Of a stretch of 64,000 nt of DNA, positions 22,690 to 34,019 are shown piece by piece. The stretch is taken from the NCBI GenBank assembly GCA_029747585.1, contig JAPEVF010000164.1, positions 21,088-85,087 of the forward strand. The letters run 5' to 3'. Under the pieces are notes generated by a model. The model searched no databases and was not told where the DNA came from. It saw only the letters and a list, made by a program, of their open reading frames with translations. This stretch comes from Pleurotus djamor. Its lineage: Eukaryota > Basidiomycota > Agaricomycetes > Agaricales > Pleurotaceae. Position numbers and translations under genes: made by a program. Position 1 is the first letter of the stretch. Every line of letters begins with the position of its first letter.

Positions 22690-25600
22690 ACTCATACAGT
22701 ATCCGTCGAACGCAGAGTATCTACTCTCAAATCGAACGGTACGTTTTTATCTCCTCTCCTCTTTATTCTCACTTGACCCATACCTGATCTCTCCTACTAT
22801 AGCCGTCAGTCAGTCGTTCAAGGAACCCACATATCGGTGAGTATGAATCTTGCCCTTTGGCTTCGTTTCATTTATCTTCTTTCAGGGTACCCCGTTAGTA
22901 CGAGAGCGACTGGGATGTAGGTTAGCCTATGGTAGAGTACATCTTCGAGTCTATGAGAATACATACACCACTATAGTAAATACCCGTGAATTCCGTCCTT
23001 CGGTCGGCATCGAGCATCACTATGCACAGAGCTTTCACCCTGATAAACGAGAGAGAAGATATCAAGGTGAGCGGCGCGAGAACAACAAAGTTCGAGGATG
23101 TGAGACACCGTAAGAGGTACTCGGCACCTCGCCCCACTGAAGTAACCGTCGAACGGTAGTAGCCCCGGTCTGCGTAAACGAGTCTTGTCCCTTGACTTGA
23201 CGAACGTTGATGTGAAAGTGAGGTGATCCTTTGTCGACCAGTTTCCAAACTCACTGCAACAGTTGCGGTCGATTTGCGATGGCTACTATGGCTCTGCAGA
23301 GGACACCGACCTGAGAAATGGGAAATGAAAGAGAAGAAATGAGAAAGACGAAATGAAGACTGAATATTGAGAACCGAGAACCGAGCATCAAGCCTTGAAG
23401 CTTGAAGACGTACCTTGTATCAAGGGGCGGAAACACCCCCCAACTCCATCCAAGTCGATCTCCACTCTCGTGCATGAGGAAGAATTCGTTGAATTGAACG
23501 GATAATAAATTACCGCTACTTCATAATACGAGCCTACCCCACCACAGGAAGTGAATGGCCGATGATATAATTCGTTGGGAGCCCAGCAACGTACCAGAGG
23601 CGTTTGGAGGTTCTCGATGTGCTACGAACTGCGTAGGGCGGCGCGTTCCTGTACCAAATTAAGGATAACCTGTGGTTATTCAAAGCCATGTCAGTGAAAT
23701 TGATACACGGAACGTTCCGCAGGCTACAACACTCGATATAGAGTAACGGGAGAGGACTTCCCAAGGAGACTGTGCCTAAAGTGAAGAGAAAAGAACATGA
23801 GTCGACGAGAATGATGATGCAGGCAAAGCTGAGCTTAGACCTCGAGACCACAAAAGCTCTGTAAAATAGAGGACACTCGTGATTGAAGCCTGTAGCGGTA
23901 CTAAAGCTGTCAGCATGGACGGAGAAACGAGAAATTTGAACGGAGAACCCGGGATATGAGAAATGAGGCCCACATCACAGAAAATAGATAAACGCGGCTA
24001 TGAATGCAGTGGAAAAATGAGAAACGTGGAAAGAGAAGATATACACGGAACCAAAAGCAAGAAAAGACAGAGGAGAAAAGAGATGCTCGAAAGCGTCCAA
24101 TTGGCAGGTTGACTCGGCAGTGAGGGGATTCGAAAACGCTCAGGTCCATCGCCGCCCGGTAACGCTATACGACGGTATCAGCCCACAGAAGACCGAGTAC
24201 ATGTCGATAGGTTGGAGCAAGATGGGAAGCCATCCGCCTGTGCCATTTGAAAGAGAAGAACAGGCAAAGGTTATGACGTCACAGAGTATCACGTTTAGCG
24301 CCCATCCGAAATTATTCTTTCCTCTGACCTTGTTTGCAACTTTTCCCTGTCATCCAACGTCAACGACTTCTACCGAATGACCTACACCGATGAACCATTA
24401 GTGCATTAGTACTTAGTCTCCACCAGCTCGTCAAGAAACTCGCCTGGCCCACTCAATACGCACCGAAAATATGGTACATCGAATCAAAGCTCTTGTCGAC
24501 GGTGGCGGAAAGGGGGGCAATAGCTGTGGGGCCGCAGGAGATGGGGCAATGAACATGGAATCCGAGTACGCCGTGAGTACGCTTTTTTATCGGTTTTTAC
24601 CCATCGTCTTGACTGAGACTTAGCCAGTGCCTTCACGACAACGTTTTCAATTCCGACGCATAATCCCTCTCTTCAGTGCCGGTACGTCTTCCTGATTTCC
24701 CCCAAGAAAACCACAGCTCACCAGCTCGCCCTTTTGCTTAGCACATAGTTGCCCTCGAACTCGACTCAACCGAACATCCCCGCAACACAAAACGTACGCT
24801 CCGGATGTTGGAATCGGCTCTTACACGTCAGCGCTTCAGCAGGAGGACCTCAGGAGAACGACGTAGAAAGTACCACCCGTGAGTATACTCTACGTCCCGG
24901 CTCAATTTCTCCCTACCCATCGCTGCGACTCATCTCGCCGACTATCCGTTTCCCCTAAAAGGTACCTGCTCGTGCACATACGTATACTCACATCCTCAAA
25001 AACCCTTCCAGGACTGTCTGTAGAGTAATACTCCATCTGCTGACGCTGTCTGTGTCTTTACCCAGAGTATCCCTTCCGAAAATAGAGTAGGCCATGCCGC
25101 CTCTGGAGCACGGAGACCTTCTTCACTATGTGAAAGAAGAACGGCTCTCATGGATGACGTCCTTACCTCAACCGTGGGTACCTTCCTCTGCGATTCCCTC
25201 CTTCCTCTCGTCTCACTTAACCCCGCCCTCAGCATCCCCGCTTTACCTACATCTCTTCTCGCTGGAGCTCTTAGAGCAGACGAGCAAGGCATACAAGCGA
25301 CTCGTCAATCATGTACTAGCAGTACCGATAGCGATTTTGGTGTTGACACTCCCTGGTACGTCGCTTCGTTCCCCTTTCTTCTCGTCTCCCACTCTGTGTT
25401 CTTCCCTCCGACCTCTCCAAACTTCATAAATTATGGTTTCCCTTTCGTCGGCTATTCTCAACCATTTATGTTCCATTCCGTTGCTCTCCTCCCTTTCGCC
25501 CGTTCTGCTTCAAACCTCTCCAGCAGTACGACACTCATACTCATAAAATACCCTTCCCCCTCTCTACAGGCGTAACAAAGAGCTTACAGTGTCGCCCCCC

Positions 25601-26250
25601 TGGCTGTTTTCGGCCCGGTGTAACCTCGCTGCCGCCACATGCTCTCATCCGCTGTTGGATGACTGGTGGTGATGGAACTACGACCTCACTGTCGTTCGCG
25701 TGTGCATCCGCCGACGCCAGCCTCCGCGAGACCTACTGCCAACAACCGACTTCGACACAAATCAAATACTATCAATGTCATCATTGTACGTACCGTCGTT
25801 TCGCGTCTTGTCAATGCTAGCGTTGACGCCGCTCGTTCTCTAGTTCTACTCTCTCAACCACAGAGCATATCAGTGGTCAAACGATCCTTGTTTAAATTTG
25901 GTGCTATGCTACTTACTTCGATGCTAGCCGGACTAGGAGATGGTTGTAAAGTAGCTCGGTATTCCTCCCCGGTTTCGCTCATGTTGTCCTGTTCGTACGT
26001 GCGATGCTATGAAGTAACAATGGACAGTTACCGCCCCAACGCTCTGATAAGATGGACACTTACTTTCGTTATCGCATGTTTCTTGCCTCCCGCTCAGTGT
26101 TCCTTTCTTTTTCGTTTCTTGTTTCTCGCGTTTCGCTTCTCCCCTGCTCCCCAGTGCTCGCTTTGGTGTGCTCCTTCCCCTTCTCTCCTCTCAGTTTTGG
26201 ATTCTCATTTCGCGGCTCGTGTTTCTCATTCCTCATTTCCTTCTAGATGA
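22690..26250 (+). repeat. Dispersed family R1, copy C
   Basis: The upstream half (22720-23890) is similar to 29866-30600: shared blocks include CTCAAATCG(A/T)ACGGTACGT, GGCATCGAGCATCACTATGC, AATTCGTTGA(A/G)TTGAACGG and GAGGTTCTCGATGTGCTA. Next come TGACGTCA at 24274-24281 with TTTAGCGCCCATC, then GCCGTGAGTACGC and a pyrimidine-rich intron-like stretch (24570-24625), CTGCGATTCC near 25190, TACGACCTCACTGTCG near 25680, GATGGACACTTACTTTCG near 26051 and a terminal CTCAGTTTTGGATTCTCATTTC tract that ends near 26247. No open frame is conserved between copies. It looks like a transcribed, spliced but noncoding or decayed repeat; class unknown. Confidence 0.7.
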
Positions 26251-26525
26251 CTCGTGATAGTGTCTGTCATCCGCTAACGCCAGACTCTGCGGGACATAAC
26301 CGCCTTTGAGACAAATCAAACACCTCCAATTGGCACACGCAGAGACGTTGCCAAAAGATACATTCTTCTTTTCGGACACTATGCAGCTCGTGTTGATTCA
26401 TAGACAAGTTGAGAACGAAGTCATCCCATCAAGATCATTGTCCTCATAGCGGTCGCCCTATATAGTTCTCAAATAGTTCCTTCACAATTCGCGTGTCCTG
26501 TCCTGTAAATCAAGGAAGGGCGCAT

Positions 26526-27527
26526 TTACACTCTCCGCTGGAGTATCATTGAATCCTAGACGCATGTCGAATGGTGTTTGCGTGAATATTCAACTCCAGA
26601 AACTTGAATGAAGAAACTAAGACCCACATTTTCTGTTACCGATAATACCCATGCATTCAACGCCTTATGAAACTCCTCAACCATGGAGTGCATATTGTGA
26701 CTCAAGCAGCCCGCGCAGCCTATGGACAAGCCCTTCATTGGATTGGACATGGCTTCTTGGAGGCCCCGAAGCGGCGCACCCGTGGTGAGCTGCTGGGCCA
26801 CTTGCGTTACATATGCAGCCCATGTAGCCGGCTCGTACACACGACTCCCGCTGTGAATGGGCTTCAAGCAGTTATGATGCACACAACGAAAATGGTCAAT
26901 GTTGGTCCCGAAGGTGTTGTAGTTCAACTCTTTCTGGCTCAACTTCTGACGGATTCGGAGGTGGTAATCCAGTAACCCCCAGAATGCCGTCAAACCAACA
27001 CCGTCGAGAGTGACTTCCCGCGATTGACTTATCAATTCATCAACAGTGTAGTAGAGGGAGGCTTCTGCGACTTTCTGAGCGAGAATATGCCAGTCGTGAC
27101 GGCACGCAACCCCCAAGGTCCAAACAGGGCTGTTACGTATACGCTCGCCGCAATTGGAAATGTAATCTGCCTCCAAAGAGTGCATGACTGCGTCGAGGCA
27201 GTATTTATCTGCCACGGGTATCAACAGCCCCAGCTTCTGCAGATCAATCTTTGGATTATCTCCGGGATAGCAAAACCGTAAAATGAGATCAAGGACATCG
27301 GATGACTCCTCGAACGGAATGACTGGGATGGATTCTGTCATGGTTGGGTCGTGGGTGGGACAGGGATTCGGAAGCTCGAGCATAGTCTCGAATACGGGAG
27401 ACGAGAGCAACAGAATTGCTTTGAAGACTCGGAAATCAACATTGTCAGCGGACCGAAGGATGATGTCGGCTTTGGGGTTGTCGAATGGATGAGAGGCTGC
27501 GGTAGGAGAGTCAGTTGGGGAGGACAT
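26526..27527 (-). CDS. BTB/POZ-domain protein (paralog 1)
   Basis: Starts at 27527 (MSSPTDSPTAASHPF). The BTB fold is at about residues 20-115: KADIILRSADNVDFRVFKAI, LSSPVFETMLELP, then ILRFCYPGDNP and LIPVADKYCLDAVM. A C-terminal region of about 190 residues follows, with VACRHDW, LAQKVAEASLYYTVDEL and a Cys pair in NPMKGLSIGCAGC. Without splicing the frame ends at 26556, but by comparison with the two paralogs I place an intron at 26627-26556 (GTGGGT...CTAG) and a last exon to the stop at 26526-26528 (DSMILQRRV). In agaricomycetes this BTB type is much expanded; roles are mostly unknown, and binding a cullin-3 ligase is possible but not shown. A TATAAGTACT box lies 80 bp upstream. Confidence 0.82.
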
Positions 27528-28530
27528 GTTTGTAGCGTGAAGACTGTGGAAATTCAGTGAGTGTAAGACAGGGATGAATGGGCTGATACTTTTGCCTGGT
27601 ACTTTGAGTACTTATATATATATCAACGTGTTCTGATTCTCGCGTTGCACAGCTGGACATGAGGATCAACCACGGTGAAATTGGAACACTATTGGAATGC
27701 CTGCAACGCATGAGAAGGCTGAGGACTGCACAGTACTGAGCAATGAAGGAGCTTCTTGAGTTGCGCAAGATGACATGGGTCATCATCGAAGAAAATTGTA
27801 GAGTGAATCTAGTGCCGTTTGACGATAGCGATTAGATTTAGATTGAAGAGGCTGCGCAACAGGTCGTTTGCTTATCCGACTTGATTTCCATATAGTCATG
27901 GATAGACTAAGGCTCTCACAGGTCCTACATTCACGCGCACGTTCCGGAGTGGTTGGGTTTCCACCTTTCAATGTTTCAACCGCCGATGCAAGCACCTACC
28001 ACCGAAGATAAGTTAGTTTCTGGCTTTCGAAAGCAAATCCACACGAAACTCAAGCTCACCGCCGTTGGTTCTCTCCAGAACCGTCCTCTGCCAATGAGAT
28101 GAAGCCTTGGGTAATCTCATCCACGATGAGACGGTCCGCAAGCAGTTTGTCCTTGCTATCTGAGGCAGTGGTTCGGTGTTCGTAGCGTTCATTTGGTACA
28201 CATATCGAGGCAAGACTTGGGAGACGACGAAGAGACGCGTCATTACGGACACATGGAGGATTTATAGGAGCTAGGAGCGCGACCTGATCGCCTCGGCTCA
28301 CATTATTCTTCCCCGCTGCTTCTCTGTAAGTCTCAGCTTGAAGTGTCTCCCTTATATATTTGTGATACTAGCTCGCGTCTATCACTAGCCTATGACCGAG
28401 CAAGTCAAGAAACCTCAGTGCATTATTGTCTAGTCTACAAGCCCCTGCGAGCCTCCTATGCCCGCACATTGCCAAGATGCCAAGGCCGGCACTTCATTGT
28501 CCGTTCATCGCAAGTTCATCAACATCCACC
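27528..28530. other. Divergent promoter region between BTB and F-box genes
   Basis: Holds the BTB promoter (TATA element at 27607-27616, with a TATATATATA run beside it) and, at its right end, the leader of the F-box gene, including TTATATATTTG near 28352. Minus-strand open frames of 60-90 codons in between have no recognisable features. Confidence 0.4.
27607..27616 (-). promoter_or_regulatory. TATA element of BTB paralog 1
   Basis: TATAAGTACT on the minus strand, 80 bp before the ATG. The same ten bases occur 89-98 bp before the start of both other BTB paralogs. Confidence 0.6.
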
Positions 28531-29722
28531 ATGTCCACCACCGCCTTTGATAAACGAGAGGCATCAGCTTCAACGCTGGATATGCAGCACCCGGACTCGA
28601 CTCGCCGAATCCCAGACCTCCCAACAGAACTCTGGTCACTGATTCTGCTTGAGGTCGGGACATCCAATCGTTCCGTCCTCTTACCTTTCCTCCTTGTCTC
28701 CCGCGGGCTATTCCGTCTAGTCGTACCCATACTCTACGAGCACATCAATCTTAAAGTGATCCACCAACGAGACGGGCACGTTCTCCCTTCCCTCGCTGAA
28801 AGTTCGCAGATCCGCGACACTAAGCGATTCGAGCTCAGCATTATCCACACCCTCCTTGATACCACCTCATCAACTGTTCTCTCAAAGATGACGAGTCTGC
28901 AAAAGCTCAAATTGGGCATTGTTGGCATGGATAAGTCGCCTCTTACATCAATCGGCTCTACGAACCTTACCCATTTCACCTACATCGGCACGCCCCCTTT
29001 GGACGCCCTGCGAAATTTGATTGCAGTTCAACCGAGTCTCGTGTACTTGGAGCTACGATCCCCTGGTGCTCGTGCGTTAACAGTCCCTGAGAGTAGTCTG
29101 ATGAATCTGCATACCTTCATTGGTTCGCCCCAGCTATGGACTGCGCTGGTGCATGGTAGACACATCGAGCATCTGGGTGGGACCAGTGAACTTCGTAACA
29201 TCCCAAGCACTCCGGACATCTACCTACACCTTCGTACGCTCAACATCATATGCGTGTCAGCGATAATCAGTCAAATATTTCCACATCTCAAGCGTATTGA
29301 GTATCTCTACATTACGATGAGAGGATGGGAGGTGCGTCCGTTTTCACCGCCTTTTTTAGTATCCACTACAAATCCACTATGTACTTATATTCATCTATTT
29401 AGGAAGGAGATATTCATCAACATCTACTCTCGATTCCTTCGACAACGCCACGCTACTTCAACCTTGACACACAATACACTCGTCCCCCCAATCACTCTGC
29501 CGACATGTTTAGAAAGTTCCCTCAGTTGTGTGCTGCTGACTATGGCGGTGTACTGGACGACTCGGCACCTCCGAAACAAGTTCAACGATACCTTAGAAAT
29601 CAGACGCTCCCCATACCCTTTGTGATAGCTCCGGTACGCACATGGGAGCATTGGTGGAATGGTTTGGGTCTGTAATTGGTAATTGGTGAGCGCGATGGGT
29701 ACTTTCCTAACAGGTAACTTGA
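28531..29722 (+). CDS. F-box protein, agaricomycete type
   Basis: The start at 28531 has CCACC before the ATG; an in-frame Met at 28426 is possible but the extra residues look like leader. The F-box is at about residues 25-65: RRIPDLPTELWSLILLEV, then LPFLLVSRGLFRLVVPILYE. Afterwards a leucine-rich region has irregular repeats (MTSLQKLKLGIVGM, LTHFTYIG, PSLVYLELRS, MNLHTFIGSPQLW, HLKRIEYLYITMRGWE). An intron from 29332 (GTGCGT) to about 29401 (TTTAG) joins WE to EGDIHQHLLSIPSTTPRYF. A second intron (GTACGC near 29633 to CAG at 29713) gives the end ...FVIAPVT with a TGA at 29720-29722. F-box proteins recruit substrates to SCF ubiquitin ligases; the substrate is unknown. Similar to the gene at 60212-61405 (shared LHTFIG, GRHIEHL / GRRIEHL). 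Confidence 0.75.
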
Positions 29723-29849
29723 AGAGACTTGGGTTGTAGTCGGAAACGAGCCCAAGTAGCATCGGTCAAGGGGTTCACGTCTTGCTCCATACACGTGCGT
29801 ATTCATCGTTTTCTTCGTTATCATCATTGACCAAGACATTTCTCGTATA

Positions 29850-32800
29850 TTAATTATCTACATATCTACTCTCAAATCGTACGGTACGTTGCCGTCGCTT
29901 CTCTCCGTTTTCACGAAACTTGTGACTTATCTCATCTATTACAATCATCCGTCAGTCATTCAAGCCGGCATCGAGCATCACTATGCAGAGAGCTTTCACT
30001 CTGAGAAACGAGAGATAAGATATCAAAGTGAGATTCCCGAACGACATGGGACGCAAAGCTGAAAGATGCACTTTGTGAAGCACACTTGAAGACATACCTC
30101 GTGAGTCGTAGTAGACTGAAAAACACCTTTCAACTCCATCCACGCCGATCTCCACCCGCTTGCTTGCGGGAGGATGAATTCGTTGAGTTGAACGGTTAAT
30201 AAATTACCGCTGCTTTATAATACTAGCCTACTCAGCCCCAGGAAGTGAGCGACCGAGGATACGATTGGTTTGGAAGCGGATGAACGTACCAAAGGTGGTT
30301 CGAGGTTCTCGATGTGCTATGAACTGTGTAGGGCGGCGCGTTTCGGTACCACATTGACGGTAGCCGGCAGTTATTCAAAGGCATGTCAATTTCATTGATA
30401 TGCGGGACGGTCCACAAGCTAAAGCGCTGGGGATAGAGTAACTGGAGAGCAATTTCGAGCGAGCCTGTGTCTAAAGTGAAGAAAAGAACATGAGTCGACA
30501 AGGATGATGATGCACATCATGCAACCAAAGCTGAGCGCTTGAGCGCTGAGCGTAGATCGGAGACCACAAACGCTGCCGCCAAGCAGAAGCCACTCGTGAG
30601 TGCAGCTTTCAGGCGACGGGATACTGACTTAATGTTGACAGTGTCAAGCCATGCTTGAGCCATGCTCAGGTTGTCCATGGATGACGTCATTGACTGAAGA
30701 CGTGTTTAGCGCCCATCGGACATTCTTTCCTCCGGGTTTGCTCCGGCACAACTCCGGCTTTCCTCTTCCCTTCTTTGCAGCTTCTTCCGCTTCCTCTCCA
30801 AGTGCTCCTTCAACGGCTGGGCGATCGACAACATGTTACACTCGACCTCGAAACAGACCTACGCAGACGCTCGGGCTCACTGAATATCCAGCTCTCTCCG
30901 CGGCCTCAAGGTGGGCTTGTCTGACTTGTGTCTGACGCACAGGCATTGAAAGCCTGGCGTATCGCGTCAGAGTCTTCACCGACGACCACGATGGGGGGAG
31001 GATCGAGTTGCAGGAACAGAAAGAGAAAGGGAAATACTGTGAGTACACTTTTCCATCCGTTTTTACTCACCGTCTTGACTCGAATTCTTTTAGCAGTTTC
31101 GTGCCAACGTTGCCAGTAACACGCTCAGAGCATTTATTGACATCCGTTCACCCTACCTCCATCGTTGAAAAGGTGCTCTCCGTTACTCATGGCACTTCCA
31201 GTACGCCGAAAACATCGGATGAGGTAGGTGCGTCTTCCAGCTTCCCTCTCCACCTACCACGTCTCAAGGGTCTCATCACATTCCAGCTCGCCCTCGTATC
31301 CTCCTGGGTATAACCGGCAACACGGCAACGATCAGGATTAAAAGATCCCTCGCGCTCGACCATGCATACAAACGACAAACGCCGGAGCCAATACCTTGCT
31401 TGCTGACCGTGAAGGATCTAATCTCACAATCGACTGGGCATGATTAGCAGGCGGAGGAGGGGGAGGAGGGATCATCGTGTCGATTCTCACCGTAGGACAC
31501 TCGGCGTCATTCCCGGGCCGCTATACCACTGGTAACAGGAGCTCGGCGAGATCTTTGCTCTCGGCATTGGGTGCGTATCCTCTTCGATTCCTTTCCCCCC
31601 CTCAGCTCACTTACCACCACTCTTCTACCCTCTTTGAAGACGTCTCAACGTCGCTCGGAATCCAGACGGCCCCTGTACTTCCCCTGCTGATGCTCTTGAA
31701 TTCATGGATTCATGGTTCGTCCTCCTACCCCCTCTTTCCTCCGCGTCACCCGCCCCATGTCGTCCTCCCTCCAACACCCCAATTACCCCAAGATCGTACT
31801 CAGCCCTGCGCTTTCCGCCTTCGCACTTCTCTGCCTCATATCCCATTCTTCTGCCCACGTCCGTATCCGCTCTGTCTTCGCCACTCATGCTCATGATACT
31901 CTATCCCCACAGGCATCATCAACAGCCTCGTGCATCTCCCCTGGGTATTACGGGTCGTGTCTGGTCGCGTCGCGTTTGTGTCGCCGCTGCCCTACCGTGT
32001 GTCGAGAATATCAATGTATGCTCTCTTCCGCCATCCGATGACTGGAGGTACGACCTCACTGTCGCTGCGACGCGTGTCATTCGCCGATGTGCCAGCCTCT
32101 ATGAGACCGTCAAACCGCAAGACACTTCAACGCCAATCAATTGCCCACCGTAGATCTCTGGTCTGCCAGACACTGGTTGCTTTCCGTCGTCGACGGATCC
32201 GGGTAACGTGGTTCGTCCATCTCTGCTCTCCTCTACCTTCCCTTCCCCCAATTGTCCTCTAAACGTCGTCATGTCTTCCTTGACCTCTTCTGTGCTGCCG
32301 TCGTGATGCACATGCTAACGAGATATCTTTTACAGTCCTGCATACACGACGCAGCCTATCGACTACTTGTCCGCGTGAGCTTGACTCTAAGACTCCGTCG
32401 GCGCTGCTGTCGAGGTTTTTGTAACCCTTCGATGCGGCTGAACGACGTCTGTCCTTGTACCGTCAGCATCGATGCCACGAGGAGCGTTGGACTTGGAAGG
32501 GTGCGTCAACCTCAGATCCCCTCGTGCCTATTGGCTTACGTCTCCCAGGAAGCTGGTATCGCCCACTGACCTCCATGAACAGTTTTGTCGATCGACCGTA
32601 CCATCAACATCATTGTACGTACCGTCGTTTCGTATCCTGTCGATGCCAGCGTTGACACCGCTCGTTCTCTAGTTCTACCTTCTTGAGCGGAGAGCACACC
32701 GTCGGTCAAACGGCTACTATATGCTCTCGGTTGCCTTTTTGGTTCTCGTTACTTACGTTGATGCTACCCAGACTACTCTAGTGGATGGTTGTAGAGTAGT

Positions 32801-33965
32801 TTCGTATTCCTCCCCGGTGTTGCTCACGTTGTACTGTTTAAGATTTGTACCCGCGATGCTATCCTCGTCGAGTACCAATGTTCTTCGCCGAGTTGTGTGT
32901 ATGATGGACAGTTACTAGTTACTAGTTACCACCCGAACGCTCTGATAAGTGATGGACACTTACTTACCTTCGTTATTTCTTACTTCTTCTTTCCTTCTTT
33001 CATCATGCATGACGCAACGAATCAACTACTTGCTCGCTTAGGTTCTGTAACCCTTCGATGCGGTAAGACGACGTCTGTCCTCGTGCCGTCACGATACCAT
33101 GAAGACCGTTGGAAGGTGCGTCAACCTCAGATCCCTCGTGCTTGTTGGCTTACTTCTCCCAGGAAACAACTTCGTCGGTCGACCGTACCATAGCGTACCA
33201 TCAACATCATCATACGTACCGTCATTTCGCACCTCATCGATGCCAGCATTGACGCCGCTCGCTTTCTAGAGTAGTTCTCCCCTCTTGAGCGGAGAGCACA
33301 TTGTCAGTCAAACGATCCTTGTTTAACCTTGGCGTTTTGTAGAGTATGCTCTCGGCAGCTTTTCTTGTTCTCGGTACTTACTTCGATGCTACCCGGACTA
33401 GTACTCTAGAAGACGGTGGTTTGGTATTCTTCCCCGCTTTCGCTCACGTTTTGCTGTTTGAAATTTGTACCCGCGATGCTATCCTCGTCGAGTACCAATG
33501 TTCTTCTCCGATTTGTGTGTACTCCAGAATATGATGGACAATAACTAGTTACCGCCCGAACGCTCTAATAAGATGGACACTTAATTACCTTTAATATCAC
33601 TTGCTTCTTGCCTCTCGCTCAGTGTTCATTGACTTGTTTCTTGTTTCTCCTCGCTTCGTCTGTCTCGCGTTTCATTTGTTATTTCTCTTCTCTGTTTTCT
33701 GCTTTTCCATTCAATTTCCATTTCTCANTTTTTTATTTTCTATTTCTCTCCTCTCCCTTCGTGTTTTTCAACCCTCGCTGAAGCGTCTAGGTCGGACGCG
33801 TCGAGGCTTGATGGACTACCAGAGCCGTCTGATGAGATGCAGACGCATCCACCGCGGAACGGGTCGATGCTCGCTTCGGTGTTCTTCTGTCTCTCCTCTC
33901 AGTTTTGGCTCCTCATTTCGCGGCTCGTGTCTCTCGTTCCTCATTCCTTTCAGGAAACATCGATC
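29850..33965 (+). repeat. Dispersed family R1, copy B (longest copy)
   Basis: Contains, in order: the CTCAAATCGTACGGTACGT block (29871), GGCATCGAGCATCACTATGC (29969), AATTCGTTGAGTTGAACGG (30176), GAGGTTCTCGATGTGCTA (30300), TGACGTCA (30682-30689) with TTTAGCGCCCATC, ACTGTGAGTACACTTTTCC (about 31035), GTGCGTATCCTCTTCGATTCC (about 31570), GAATTCATGGATTCATGGTTCG (about 31698), TACGACCTCACTGTCG (about 32049), a pair of tandem 3' segments (32416-33640) and a terminal CTCAGTTTTGGCTCCTCATTTC tract that ends near 33958. Repeated GT(G/A)AGT...CAG patterns suggest introns. Plus-strand open frames here are Ser/Pro/Cys-rich and differ from copy to copy. N at 33727. Confidence 0.7.
32416..33640 (+). repeat. 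Tandem duplication of about 600 bp inside R1 copy B
   Basis: Unit 1 (about 32416-33035) and unit 2 (about 33036-33640) share, in the same order, GTAACCCTTCGATGCGG, AAGG(G)TGCGTCAACCTCAGATC, GTCG(A/G)TCGACCGTACCAT, TTGAGCGGAGAGCACA, the sequence GCGATGCTATCCTCGTCGAG followed by TACCAATGTTCTTC, and GATGGACACTTA. Copies C and D carry the segment once. Confidence 0.75.
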
Positions 33966-34019
33966 AACCGGACCCCGAGCTCGTTCTAAAGGAAAAGGGA
34001 CGGAGAAATATAAAATTAC

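Noticed and set aside
22886..22925. 28S rRNA-like segment (GTTAGTACGAGAG)
   Set aside because: Only about a dozen bases agree with the conserved 28S motif, and the surroundings do not match rRNA.
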